Assembly (NCBI GenBank): GCA_040905045.1
Contig: JBBDSH010000047.1
Coordinates: forward strand, 1-38,776
DNA length: 38,776 nt
Direction of reading: 5' to 3'
Source of the DNA: JBBDSH01 sp040905045
GTDB lineage: Bacteria; Pseudomonadota; Gammaproteobacteria; Eutrophobiales; Eutrophobiaceae
The notes below the pieces were generated by a model. That model worked only from the letters and a program-made list of their open reading frames with translations, had not been told where the DNA came from and searched no databases. Made by a program: the position numbers and the translations under genes. This document shows, piece by piece, positions 7,574 to 15,533 of this stretch. Numbering within the stretch: the stretch's first letter is position 1; the number at the start of each line of letters is the position of its first letter.

Positions 7574-8812
7574 ATGAAGAGTTCCAATAGTAGATCGGGG
7601 CAAGCGCCTGATTTTGTGAGTGATTTTGATCCAGCAAATCCGCCTCCGGAATGTTATGACAATCCCTATCCGGTTTATCATGCCCTGCGCGAGCATGATC
7701 CGGTGCATCGCTGTCCGAACGGCAGTTATTTTCTGACCCGTTACGATGATCTGCACCGCATCTACCGGGACCCGAAAACCTTCAGTTCCGACAAGCACGT
7801 CCAGTTCAAGCCCATGTTTGGTGATTCACTGCTTTATGAACACCATACCACCAGTCTGGTCTTCAATGATCCACCTCTGCACACTCATGTACGCAAGGCC
7901 TTCGGCAGTGCGCTTTCGGCCAAGGCCATTATTGCCATGGAAGCGGATGTGCGGGCGCTGGTGGAAAGACTGCTGGCGGAAATTGATGAAAAGCGTGAAT
8001 TTGATTTGATCAATGATTTCGCCAGCGTCATTCCGGTGGAAGTGATCGGTAACCTGCTGCGCGTTCCCCATGAGGAGCGGGGTCCGTTGCGTCAATGGTC
8101 AATGGACATTCTCGGAGCACTGGAATTCAACCTGACCGAGGAACGCTTCGAAGCGGGCAATCGCAGCGTGGCGGAATTCCTCGACTATCTGGAAGGCCTG
8201 GTGGCGGACCGCCGCAAGAACCTCTCCGATGATTATGACGATATCCTCAGCCGCCTGATCCGCTGGGAGTCCGACGGTTTCAGACTGTCGAATACGCAGC
8301 TGTACCATCAATGTATCTTCCTGCTCAACGCCGGACACGAAACCACCACCAATCTTATCGGCAACGGCATCCATGATCTGTTGAGGAATCCGGACGAGAT
8401 GCAAAAGCTGCGCGAACAGCCGGAGTTGATCAACTCCGCAGTGGAAGAAATGCTGCGCTATGAAAGCCCGGTCCAGTTGGGTAACCGGATCACCACCGCT
8501 GATGTGGATTTCGGCGATGTTCGTATTCCCGAAGGGACCATCCTGACGTTATGCATCGGTGCGGCGAACCGCGATCCGGAAATGTACCCGGAGCCGGACC
8601 GTTTCGACATCTCCCGCAATCCCCAGGATCATCTGGCCTTCGGCGGCGGCATCCATACCTGCGCTGGGCTCAATGTGGCGCGGCTGGAGGCGCGGATTGC
8701 CATCGGGGAAATGGTCAGCCGATATCCCGGCCTGATACTGAATGGCAAACCCGTGCGCGATCAACGCACCCGTTTTCGGGGATTCCTGAGTTTGCCGGTA
8801 TCGGTTAAGTAG
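7574..8812 (+). CDS. Cytochrome P450 (bacterial class I type)
   Basis: A soluble heme monooxygenase of 412 aa. The diagnostic motifs are all present: I-helix oxygen-activation motif LLNAGHETTTNLIGNG, K-helix ExxR in EEMLRYESPVQ, and heme-binding loop FGGGIHTCAGLNVARLEA with the thiolate at C363. The ATG at 7574 is chosen; a TTG three codons upstream is possible and no strong ribosome site is visible. No ferredoxin or ferredoxin reductase lies next to it, so its redox partners must be elsewhere unless PaaE or another reductase serves. Its position among aromatic-acid genes suggests ring hydroxylation or O-demethylation of an aromatic substrate, but the sequence alone does not give the substrate. 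It is convergent with the aldehyde dehydrogenase. Confidence 0.93.
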   Translation: MKSSNSRSGQAPDFVSDFDPANPPPECYDNPYPVYHALREHDPVHRCPNGSYFLTRYDDLHRIYRDPKTFSSDKHVQFKPMFGDSLLYEHHTTSLVFNDPPLHTHVRKAFGSALSAKAIIAMEADVRALVERLLAEIDEKREFDLINDFASVIPVEVIGNLLRVPHEERGPLRQWSMDILGALEFNLTEERFEAGNRSVAEFLDYLEGLVADRRKNLSDDYDDILSRLIRWESDGFRLSNTQLYHQCIFLLNAGHETTTNLIGNGIHDLLRNPDEMQKLREQPELINSAVEEMLRYESPVQLGNRITTADVDFGDVRIPEGTILTLCIGAANRDPEMYPEPDRFDISRNPQDHLAFGGGIHTCAGLNVARLEARIAIGEMVSRYPGLILNGKPVRDQRTRFRGFLSLPVSVK

Positions 8813-8829
8813 AAAGTGGAAAGTTGAAA

Positions 8830-8910
8830 GAGTGAGGTGCAAAGGGTGGGGTGTCGATGAAGCTGACATTGCGGCAACGGGCAGTTACTCCTTACCCCTC
8901 ACTCCTCACT
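8830..8910. repeat. Degenerate TNAGGAG heptamer inverted repeat (copy 2)
   Basis: The right arm (8884-8910) is a clear CTCCTTA/CCCCTCA/CTCCTCA series. The left arm (8830-8853) is degenerate. The element lies between the convergent P450 and aldehyde dehydrogenase genes. On the minus strand its TGA unit supplies the aldehyde dehydrogenase stop codon. Confidence 0.65.
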
Positions 8911-10351
8911 TTTTTGCGACACTGATCACCAACGGCTCCATATATCCCTTGAGCCCGATAATGGAATACTGCCGTCCGAGGCCGGACTGCTTGGCACCGC
9001 CGAATGGGACGGTGGGTTTGGTTTCCCGGTGGTGATTGACCCAGGCCGTGCCCACTTCAAGGCGTGCGGCCAGTTCCGCGCCTTTTTTCAGGTCGCGGGT
9101 CCAGACGGATCCGCATAAGCCGTAGTCGGTATTATTGGCACGATCGATGGCGTCATCAATATCCGAGAATTTCAGCACCGGCAGGACCGGGCCGAACTGT
9201 TCCTCGCGTACCAGCCGGGCGTTTTCATCGATGTCGGCGACGATGGTGGGCGTGACGTAATATCCGGAGCCCTCCGGCACCTCGCCGCCGGCAAGTATGC
9301 GGGCGCCGGTTTTCTTCGTATCTTCCAGAAACGCCTTGACCTTCTCGTATTGCATTTTGTTCTGCAGCGGGCCCAGTTGGGTATCCGGATCCATACCGTC
9401 ACCCAGTTTCGCGTTTTTCGCTTCCTCGGCCAGGGCGTCGCACAGGGCATCATGGATTTTTTCATGGGCGTAAATGCGCTTGACCGCCATGCAGACCTGA
9501 CCGGAATTGACGGTGCCGGCGAAGAACAGTTTTTTCGCGACTTCCTTCGGATCGACGTCATCCAGCACAATGGCCGGATCGTTGCCGCCCAGTTCCAGGG
9601 TAATGCGTTTCAGCGTCGCGGAGCAGGAGGCCATGACCTTCTTGCCGGTTTCCACGGAACCGGTAAAAGAGATCTTCCGGATATCCGGATGTTCGGTCAT
9701 CAATTGTCCCAGTTCGTCTCCCCCGGCGATAACATTGACCACGCCCGGCGGAAAGATTTTGCCCATGAGTTCGCCCAGCTTCAGGGTGGTCAGCGGGGTA
9801 TAGGGCGAGGGTTTCAGGACGATGGTATTGCCGGTATACAGGGCCGAGGCAATGGGCCCCAGGGCCAGATTGATGGGGGCATTCCAGGGCGTAATGATGC
9901 CGGTAACTCCAAGGGGTCGGTAGCGCAGTTCGATATGACGGTCATCGTCATCCACCAGCACCTCGTCGGGAATCTCGATGCTGGACAGGCCGTCCAGCTG
10001 ACCTCGCCCCCGGCCGATCTCGGCACGGGCCTGGCCAATGGGCTTGCCCTGTTCCCGGGTCAGGATCTCGCCCATCCAGTCCGCGTTCTCTTCCAGCGCC
10101 TCCGACATCTTGCGCAACAGTTCGGCGCGTTCGCCGTAACCGGTCCGGCTCCAGCTCTTGAAAGCCTTGCCGGCGGCGGCCACGGCCCGGTCCAGCTCTT
10201 TTTTCCCTGCCCTGGGGCAACGGGCGAAGACTTCGCCGGTAGCGGGATTGATGACATCCATCCACTCGTCGCCGGTGACGGCCTTGCCGTCAATCAAATG
10301 GCTGAAGTTGCTCTGCGGGCCGGTTGCGGTGTCTGCCTGTTGCGTGGCCAT
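8906..10351 (-). CDS. NAD(P)-dependent aldehyde dehydrogenase
   Basis: A 481-aa member of the ALDH superfamily that oxidises an aldehyde to the acid through a thiohemiacetal intermediate. Visible motifs: TGIITPWNAPINLALGPIAS (N-terminal cofactor region), KISFTGSVETGK, catalytic general base E253 in LELGGNDPA, nucleophile C287 in NSGQVCMAVKR, and EEQFGPVLPVLKF. The start is well supported by GAGGAA on the coding strand just upstream. It lies divergent from ligC, and the window also encodes a benzoylformate decarboxylase, so an aromatic aldehyde (benzaldehyde, 4-hydroxybenzaldehyde or vanillin) is a reasonable substrate. That is inference from context; this family is broad. Confidence 0.92.
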   Translation of the reverse strand: MATQQADTATGPQSNFSHLIDGKAVTGDEWMDVINPATGEVFARCPRAGKKELDRAVAAAGKAFKSWSRTGYGERAELLRKMSEALEENADWMGEILTREQGKPIGQARAEIGRGRGQLDGLSSIEIPDEVLVDDDDRHIELRYRPLGVTGIITPWNAPINLALGPIASALYTGNTIVLKPSPYTPLTTLKLGELMGKIFPPGVVNVIAGGDELGQLMTEHPDIRKISFTGSVETGKKVMASCSATLKRITLELGGNDPAIVLDDVDPKEVAKKLFFAGTVNSGQVCMAVKRIYAHEKIHDALCDALAEEAKNAKLGDGMDPDTQLGPLQNKMQYEKVKAFLEDTKKTGARILAGGEVPEGSGYYVTPTIVADIDENARLVREEQFGPVLPVLKFSDIDDAIDRANNTDYGLCGSVWTRDLKKGAELAARLEVGTAWVNHHRETKPTVPFGGAKQSGLGRQYSIIGLKGYMEPLVISVAKK

Positions 10352-10539
10352 CGTGAGTTCCTCGGTGATAGGGAGTGCATTCGTTCGGGGTTAAGGATCG
10401 CGAGACAAGCGGCGAGCCGCCCGGTCAAGCAAGTATAAAACTATCATGGGCAGGCTTGCAGCGTCCAGGGGAGGGACATTCAAACTGTTTTATATTCAAT
10501 GTGTTAATGTTACAGGGAATGGCCGGAACGGCGTCCCGA

Positions 10540-10548
10540 TGGTATACT
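10540..10548 (+). promoter_or_regulatory. Extended -10 promoter candidate for ligC
   Basis: TGGTATACT is an extended -10 element (TGn followed by TATACT, 5/6 to consensus) 68 bp before the ligC start. No good -35 hexamer lies at the usual distance, which fits an extended -10 promoter. The rest of the 265-bp gap between the divergent aldehyde dehydrogenase and ligC shows no gene. Confidence 0.4.
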
Positions 10549-10616
10549 TAAAAAAATACCGGTTCCGACCGGATTACCGATAATGATAGTCTGAAGAAAT
10601 CGTAAGGAGGAATCCC

Positions 10617-11558
10617 ATGAAGATATGCATGGTAGGTCAGGGCGCTTTTGCGAAAAAACACCTGGATGGTATCAAGAATATTGAAGGTGTGGAGGTCGCC
10701 TCCATCGCCGGCGGCAGCGCGGATTCCACCGAGAAAGTGGCGAAGGAATACGGTATTCCCCACTGGACCACGGATCTGGACGAGGCACTGTCCCAGCCGG
10801 GCATCGAGGCAGCGATCCTGACTTCTCCCACACAGGTCCATGCCGATCAGGCCGAGCAGGTCATGCGCGCCGGCAAACACGTGGAGGTCGAAATCCCCAT
10901 TGCCGACAATCTGGCCGATGCACAACGCATCGACAAGGTGCAGAAGGAAACCGGCCTGATAGCCATGGCCGGTCATACCCGCCGTTTCAATCCTTCTCAC
11001 CAGTGGGTGCATAACAGGATTACGGCCGGCGAACTGAACATTCAGCATATGGTCGTGCAGACTTTCTTCTTCCGCCGCGAGAACAAGAACGCCGAGGGTA
11101 AGCCGCGCAGCTGGACCGATCACCTGCTCTGGCACCACGCCTGTCACACGGTGGATCTGTTCCAGTATCAGACCGGCGAGGAAGTAGTGGAAGTGCATGC
11201 GATGGAAGGACCGCATCATCCGGAACTGAAAATAGCCATGGACATGAGCATCGGCATGAAAACCAAATCCGGTGCTGTCTGCACCCTGGCCCTGTCCTTC
11301 AACAACGACGGTCCGCTTGGAACCTGGTTCCGTTATATCTGTGATAACGGCACCTACATGGCCCGTTATGATGAACTGGTGGACGGTTATGAAAAACAGG
11401 TTGATCTGTCCAAGGTGGATGTGTCCATGAACGGCATTGAATTGCAGGACCGCGAATTCGTCTCCGCCATTCAGGAGGGCCGTGAGCCCAATTCCAGTGT
11501 GGCCCAGGTTCTGCCTGCCATGGAAACGCTGGATCGGCTGGAGAAGGCACTGAAGTAA
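10617..11558 (+). CDS. ligC: 4-carboxy-2-hydroxymuconate-6-semialdehyde dehydrogenase (LigC/PmdC)
   Basis: A Gfo/Idh/MocA-fold dehydrogenase that oxidises the LigAB ring-cleavage product, as its cyclic hemiacetal, to 2-pyrone-4,6-dicarboxylate with NAD(P)+. The 313-aa protein resembles LigC along its whole length: AFAKKHLDGIKNIEGVEV, MAGHTRRFNPSHQWVHNRI, RSWTDHLLWHHACHTVDLF, ALSFNNDGPLGTWFRYICDN and SMNGIELQDREFVSAIQEGR. The ATG follows a perfect TAAGGAGG ribosome site at 10603-10610. It is followed by its own terminator, so it is transcribed apart from ligAB. The neighbouring ligA, ligB and ligI confirm the pathway. Confidence 0.94.
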   Translation: MKICMVGQGAFAKKHLDGIKNIEGVEVASIAGGSADSTEKVAKEYGIPHWTTDLDEALSQPGIEAAILTSPTQVHADQAEQVMRAGKHVEVEIPIADNLADAQRIDKVQKETGLIAMAGHTRRFNPSHQWVHNRITAGELNIQHMVVQTFFFRRENKNAEGKPRSWTDHLLWHHACHTVDLFQYQTGEEVVEVHAMEGPHHPELKIAMDMSIGMKTKSGAVCTLALSFNNDGPLGTWFRYICDNGTYMARYDELVDGYEKQVDLSKVDVSMNGIELQDREFVSAIQEGREPNSSVAQVLPAMETLDRLEKALK

Positions 11559-11578
11559 TCCGGTATGTATCCGCCGAG

Positions 11579-11601
11579 AAGGGGCCGCGAGGCCCCTTTT
11601 T
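11579..11601 (+). terminator. Rho-independent terminator after ligC
   Basis: An 8-bp perfect GC-rich stem, AAGGGGCC and GGCCCCTT, with a GCGA tetraloop is followed by a T-tract. It lies 20 bp after the ligC stop. This is the clearest intrinsic terminator in the window. Confidence 0.9.
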
Positions 11602-11639
11602 CGTGGCTCGAAATTCGTGCTTCGAGGTTCTATATATCT

Positions 11640-11793
11640 GTTCCAAATCCGTGTTCAATTCGGGGGCATATAAGCGGACCGTATGCGGCAGGGAGGCCGC
11701 ATTCGAGCTACAGAGCCTGCCCCGGACTTGATCCGGGGGAAGTATTTACCGCGTGTCCGCGTTATGTTCCCGAATTGAATACGGATTTGGGAC
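11640..11793. repeat. Composite intergenic repeat element (copy 1)
   Basis: 31-bp inverted terminal arms (11640-11670 and 11763-11793, 27/31 complementary) enclose a shared interior. On the minus strand the interior reads ACACGCGGTAAATACTTCCC, then the palindrome core (11720-11738), then GCAGGCT and GCGGC/ACGGTCC modules. The same interior occurs at 14.3, 21.6 and 27.9 kb, but the arms are unrelated to those copies. It occupies most of the 418-bp gap between ligC and ligA. Confidence 0.8.
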
Positions 11794-11849
11794 ACTTATT
11801 TAGAAAAAAGGTCGGCATACATTTTGTCGATCCCCGACCCCCGAATCAT

Positions 11850-11863
11850 TTGATCTATATCAA
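11850..11863 (+). promoter_or_regulatory. FNR/Anr-type box upstream of ligAB
   Basis: TTGATCTATATCAA matches the FNR consensus TTGATNNNNATCAA at all ten fixed positions. It is centred about 60 bp before the predicted ligA transcription start (see the promoter at 11882-11909), close to the class I activator position of about -61.5. Control of a ring-cleaving dioxygenase by an oxygen sensor is inferred, not shown. Confidence 0.7.
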
Positions 11864-11881
11864 GCCTTCCCCCGGGTTTCC

Positions 11882-11909
11882 TTGGCTTTCCCGCCGACGG
11901 CCCTAGAAT
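11882..11909 (+). promoter_or_regulatory. Candidate ligA promoter
   Basis: TTGGCT (11882-11887) and TAGAAT (11904-11909) are separated by 16 bp and resemble sigma-70 -35 and -10 hexamers. The predicted start near 11916 puts the FNR-type box around -60 and leaves a 60-nt leader before the ligA ATG. Confidence 0.45.
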
Positions 11910-11976
11910 TCATTATAAGAAATGACTGATATCAATTTATCCGGCCGGCGGCCGGAAACGACGGGTGGAGGTAACC

Positions 11977-12339
11977 ATGGCTGCAGTCATGAATGAAAAG
12001 ACAAGCGAAGAGATTCCCGGAACCACGTTCTTTGACGGGCATCAGGCCATGAAGGGCTATGCCCTGAACAAGATGTGTTATTCATTCAACCGCGCCGAAA
12101 ACCGGGAAGAATTCAAGAGGGGTGAGGAGGCTTATTGCCGCAAGTATGGACTCAATGAGGATCAGATCAGGGCCATACGAGATCGCGACGTACTGGGTTT
12201 GATTGAAGCGGGCGGCAATATTTATTACCTGGCCAAATTCGCCGGCATCCTCGGACTCAGCGTCCAGGATGTCGGGGCACAGCAAACCGGCATGAGCGTT
12301 GAAGATTTTAATGCCATGCTGCGAAAGGCGGGAGAATAA
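11977..12339 (+). CDS. ligA: Protocatechuate 4,5-dioxygenase alpha (small) subunit
   Basis: The small helical subunit of the extradiol LigAB dioxygenase; it caps the active site of the beta subunit. The 120-aa protein has the LigA-type sequence GYALNKMCYSFNRAENREEF followed by YCRKYGLNEDQIRAIRDRDV and a C-terminal GGNIYYLAKFAGILGLSVQD segment. The ATG at 11977 follows a GGAGG ribosome site at 11967-11971; the longer frame from the GTG at 11965 would start on top of that site. It is 2 bp upstream of ligB, so the two subunits are made from one transcript in equal amounts. Confidence 0.95.
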   Translation: MAAVMNEKTSEEIPGTTFFDGHQAMKGYALNKMCYSFNRAENREEFKRGEEAYCRKYGLNEDQIRAIRDRDVLGLIEAGGNIYYLAKFAGILGLSVQDVGAQQTGMSVEDFNAMLRKAGE

Positions 12340-12341
12340 TC

Positions 12342-13184
12342 ATGGCTACAATTGCAGGCGGCATCACGACATCGCATATACCGGCTATCGGTAATGCCAT
12401 TTCACAGGGACTGCAGGGTGAACCCTACTGGAAGCCGTTCTTCGACGGTTACCCGAGAGTACATGAGTGGCTGAACGTGGTCAGGCCGGATATCGCCATT
12501 GTTGTCTATAACGATCACGGTCTTAATTTCTTTCTTGATAATGTGCCCACATTCGCCATAGGCGCCGCCAAAGAATACCGCAACGAGGACGAAGGCTGGG
12601 GCCTGAAAACCCTGCCGCCGTTTCCCGGAGATCCGGAATTTTCCTGGCACCTGATTGAATCCCTGGTCAATGATGAGTTCGATATCGCCATGTGCCAGGA
12701 CATGGTGGTGGATCACGGCTTTACCGTGCCCATGTCGCTGTTGTGGCCGGATCAGTCACCGCTGCCGGTTCGAACCATCCCTGTGGAAGTGAATACAGTC
12801 CAGCACCCGATACCGACGCCGGCGCGCTGCTTTAAACTGGGCAAGGCTATCGGCCGTGCCATCGAAGCCTGGCCTGAAGATGTCAAGGTGGTCGTCATCG
12901 GCACCGGCGGCATGTCCCACCAACTGGACGGCACACGGGCCGGTTTTATCAATAAGGAATTCGATCTCATGTGCATGGAGAAAATCGTCACTGATCCGGA
13001 GCAACTGGCGAAACTAACGATACGGGATCTGGTCAGGGAGGCCGGTGCGCAGGGGGCCGAATTCATACTCTGGCTGATCATGCGCGGCGCCCTGACAGGC
13101 AAGGTCAGCAAGCTGCACAGCAACTACCATATTCCCATTTCCAATACCGCCGCCGGTTTGTTACTACTGGAAAACGCTGCCTGA
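12342..13184 (+). CDS. ligB: Protocatechuate 4,5-dioxygenase beta (catalytic) subunit
   Basis: The class III extradiol dioxygenase subunit with non-heme Fe(II), which cleaves protocatechuate at the 4,5 bond using O2 to give 4-carboxy-2-hydroxymuconate-6-semialdehyde. The iron ligands seen in LigB are present at nearly identical positions: H12 (TTSHIP), H59 (YNDHGLNFF) and E240 (GAEFILW). The catalytic histidine is H193 (GTGGMSHQLDG). The length, 280 aa, is slightly below the roughly 300 aa of Sphingobium LigB. The ATG follows a GGGAGA site inside the 3' end of ligA. Confidence 0.96.
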   Translation: MATIAGGITTSHIPAIGNAISQGLQGEPYWKPFFDGYPRVHEWLNVVRPDIAIVVYNDHGLNFFLDNVPTFAIGAAKEYRNEDEGWGLKTLPPFPGDPEFSWHLIESLVNDEFDIAMCQDMVVDHGFTVPMSLLWPDQSPLPVRTIPVEVNTVQHPIPTPARCFKLGKAIGRAIEAWPEDVKVVVIGTGGMSHQLDGTRAGFINKEFDLMCMEKIVTDPEQLAKLTIRDLVREAGAQGAEFILWLIMRGALTGKVSKLHSNYHIPISNTAAGLLLLENAA

Positions 13185-13190
13185 TCCCGG

Positions 13191-13298
13191 TGAGGAGTAA
13201 GGAGTAAGGAGTAAGGAGTGACACAATCGGGAACCTTTAACTCCTTACTCCTTACTCCTTACTCCTTACTCCTCACGCCTCACGCCTCACGCCTCACT
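13191..13298. repeat. TNAGGAG heptamer inverted-repeat hairpin (copy 3)
   Basis: Left arm 13191-13221 (TGAGGAG, TAAGGAG repeated) and right arm 13239-13298 (CTCCTTA units, then CTCACGC units). The right arm is about twice as long as the left, so part stays unpaired. It separates ligB from ligI. Confidence 0.85.
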
Positions 13299-13356
13299 TC
13301 TACGGGCACTGTTCATCGTGTATCCTGTCAACGAATCAATAACAGGAAGATGGAAC

Positions 13357-14232
13357 ATGAGCAGCATCCCCGTATGTATGGCGCCGGACCCGGATACCAG
13401 AACGCCGAAGTACAAGGCGCCGCCCAATGCCTGCGACGCCCATTGCCATATCTTCGGTCCGGGTGACAAGTATCCCTACGCGCCGGACCGCAGTTACACA
13501 CCGCCGGACGCGCCCCTGGAACGCTTCAGGGAGTTGCAGAAGACTCTGGGTCTGGAGCGGGCCGTGCTGGTCAATGCCAGCTGTCACGGCACCGACAACA
13601 CCGTGATTCTGGACGCCATCGCCGCGAGCAACGGCCGGTACCGCGGCGTGGCCAACGTCGACGATACATTTATAGACAAGGATTTCGAACAACTGCACGA
13701 AGGCGGTATTCGAGGCGTGCGTTTCAATTTCGTCCGTCATCTCGGCGGCATGCCGGACATGGATGTCTTTCACCGCATACTGGATCGCATCAGTCATCTG
13801 GGCTGGCATGTGGTATTGCATTTCGACGCCGCCGACGTGGTGGAATTCAAGGATCTGCTCCTGAATCTGCCGGTGCCGTTCATTATCGATCACATGGGCC
13901 GGGTGCCGACGAAGGACGGTCTGAAGCAGGAACCGTTTCAGCAGCTTTTGAAACTGGCGGAACACGAGGCCTGCTGGATCAAGGTCTGCGGCGCGGAACG
14001 CATATCCTCGGAAGGGCCGCCGTTTACCGACGCCATTCCTTTTGCAAAGGCCATTATCGATGTGGCTCCGGACCGTGTTCTCTGGGGAACCGACTGGCCG
14101 CATCCCAATATCAAGAAACACATGCCCAATGACGGCGATTTGGTGGACCTGATCCCGCTGATGGCGCCGGACGAGGCCATGCAGCGCAAGCTGCTGGTGG
14201 AAAATCCGGAGAGGTTGTACGGGTTTGGTTGA
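13357..14232 (+). CDS. ligI: 2-pyrone-4,6-dicarboxylate hydrolase (LigI-like amidohydrolase)
   Basis: Hydrolyses the lactone of 2-pyrone-4,6-dicarboxylate, the LigC product, to 4-carboxy-2-hydroxymuconate/oxalomesaconate. The 291-aa TIM-barrel protein keeps the LigI signature residues: H29 and H31 in CDAHCHIFGP, H179 in IDHMGR and D246 in WGTDWPHP (H31, H33, H180 and D248 in LigI). I chose the ATG at 13357, which has an AGGAAG site 7 bp upstream; the frame from 13318 has no support. The later genes ligU, ligJ and ligK are not in the window. Confidence 0.93.
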   Translation: MSSIPVCMAPDPDTRTPKYKAPPNACDAHCHIFGPGDKYPYAPDRSYTPPDAPLERFRELQKTLGLERAVLVNASCHGTDNTVILDAIAASNGRYRGVANVDDTFIDKDFEQLHEGGIRGVRFNFVRHLGGMPDMDVFHRILDRISHLGWHVVLHFDAADVVEFKDLLLNLPVPFIIDHMGRVPTKDGLKQEPFQQLLKLAEHEACWIKVCGAERISSEGPPFTDAIPFAKAIIDVAPDRVLWGTDWPHPNIKKHMPNDGDLVDLIPLMAPDEAMQRKLLVENPERLYGFG

Positions 14233-14284
14233 TAGGTGAAGGATGCTCTCACGTCTCTGGCGCGTTTAGTTACTAAAGAGATAT

Positions 14285-14392
14285 TAAGTAGCCCGACATC
14301 GTTCTATGGAACCGTCGGCCGCATGGATGCGGCCGTCGAGCGTACAGGGATGTATTTACAGCGTGTTCTATAGAACGATGTCGGGCTACTTA
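14285..14392. repeat. Composite intergenic repeat element (copy 2) with perfect 23-bp arms
   Basis: Perfect 23-bp inverted terminal arms (14285-14307 and 14370-14392). On the minus strand the interior reads ACGCTGTAAATACATCCC, a variable middle, then ATGCGGCCGACGGTTCC, and holds an inner palindrome CGGCCGCAT-gg-ATGCGGCCG. It lies between the convergent ligI and the hydroxyacid dehydrogenase. No U-tract follows, so termination is possible but not evident. Confidence 0.85.
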
Positions 14393-14400
14393 CAGTCAGA

Positions 14401-15270
14401 TTAGTATTTTTCTTTTGGGCGTTTCAAACGATACAGGGAGGAAATGTCCTCGTCGCCGTATCCCTGTTCCATGAGCGTTTCATAATCGTTGACAGTCTGC
14501 TCCACCAGAGGGAGTGCTGCTCTGGAATTCTGTTCGGCCATTTCAAGACAGATTTCCAGATCCTTGTGATGCAGGTTGACCTTGAAGCCTGTGTCGTATG
14601 AACCCGCCAGCATGGTGCGGCCCCGGTGGTCCAGGAACCAGTTGCCGGCGGCACCTTTAGTAACCACTTCCAATACACGATCCATATTAAGGTTCATGTC
14701 TTCACCGAAAGCAAGTGCTTCAGTCACCGCCTGGTTGATTCCCGCACACATGATCTGATTGACCGCCTTGCAAGCCTGTCCGGAACCGGTGCTTCCGATA
14801 TACACGATGTTGGAAGCGATGGCGGACAGAATCGGACGGATATTCTCCAGTATCGTTTCATCGCCGCCGACCATCATGGAGAGGGTGCCGTTTCTGGCGC
14901 CTTCCACGCCGCCGGAAACGGGGCAGTCCAGAAAGGCGACGCCCTTGGGCTTTAATATTTCCGCGGCGCGTTTGGCGGTTTCGCTGCTGACGGTGGAAGT
15001 ATCGGCGACGATGGTATCCACACGGGCGGTTTCAGCTATCTTTTCAATCACCTCGACAACATCTCCGTCGCGGGATACACAGGTAACGATCAGATCGCAT
15101 TCCGCGGCCATTTTCTGGACGGACTCAGCTGTATCAATGCTGAGTTCGCATGCCAGCGTCTTCGCTTTTTCCTGTGTCCGATTCCATATCTTGTATAGAT
15201 GGCCGGATTTATGCAGGTTCAGGGCCATGCCGGAACCCATGGCACCCAGCCCGATGACACCACATTTCAT
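14401..15270 (-). CDS. 3-hydroxyisobutyrate dehydrogenase-family oxidoreductase
   Basis: A beta-hydroxyacid dehydrogenase of 289 aa that oxidises a 3-hydroxy acid or reduces its semialdehyde with NAD(P). N-terminal Rossmann motif GLGAMGSGMALNL, substrate-binding motif DCPVSGGVEGARNGTLSMMV and the catalytic lysine region GSGQACKAVNQIM are present. The exact substrate (3-hydroxyisobutyrate, tartronate semialdehyde or another hydroxy acid) cannot be told from sequence. The ribosome site is weak. It is divergent from the LctP-type permease across a 263-bp gap, so a shared role in hydroxy-acid metabolism is possible. Confidence 0.88.
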   Translation of the reverse strand: MKCGVIGLGAMGSGMALNLHKSGHLYKIWNRTQEKAKTLACELSIDTAESVQKMAAECDLIVTCVSRDGDVVEVIEKIAETARVDTIVADTSTVSSETAKRAAEILKPKGVAFLDCPVSGGVEGARNGTLSMMVGGDETILENIRPILSAIASNIVYIGSTGSGQACKAVNQIMCAGINQAVTEALAFGEDMNLNMDRVLEVVTKGAAGNWFLDHRGRTMLAGSYDTGFKVNLHHKDLEICLEMAEQNSRAALPLVEQTVNDYETLMEQGYGDEDISSLYRLKRPKEKY

Positions 15271-15533
15271 GATAATCTCTATCCAGGATATTCAGTGTAA
15301 GATTAAACAATATAACCGGCAAATGGTATTTGTCAAAATTCTTCGATTGCTAATTTGGAGTCTCCACACAATGTGGGAATTCGGTTCCTTTTCAATCTGA
15401 TACTGAAATAAAAAGATCGGATAAGAAGGACTTGCGACACTCTTGACTGTGTGAAATTTACTCCACTTGCTGGAGTTGTGTTCATGATGTGATTAAGCGA
15501 TCTTGACAGGAATAATAAACATCAGAGGGAGTG

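Noticed and set aside
11565..11906. An open frame of 113 aa between ligC and ligA
   Set aside because: It runs through the terminator and the composite repeat, and its peptide shares repeat-derived sequence with frames at 21.5 and 27.9 kb.
14285..14392. An intrinsic terminator shared by ligI and the hydroxyacid dehydrogenase
   Set aside because: The long perfect hairpin has no U-tract on either side and contains the interior of a dispersed repeat; a repeat element explains it better.
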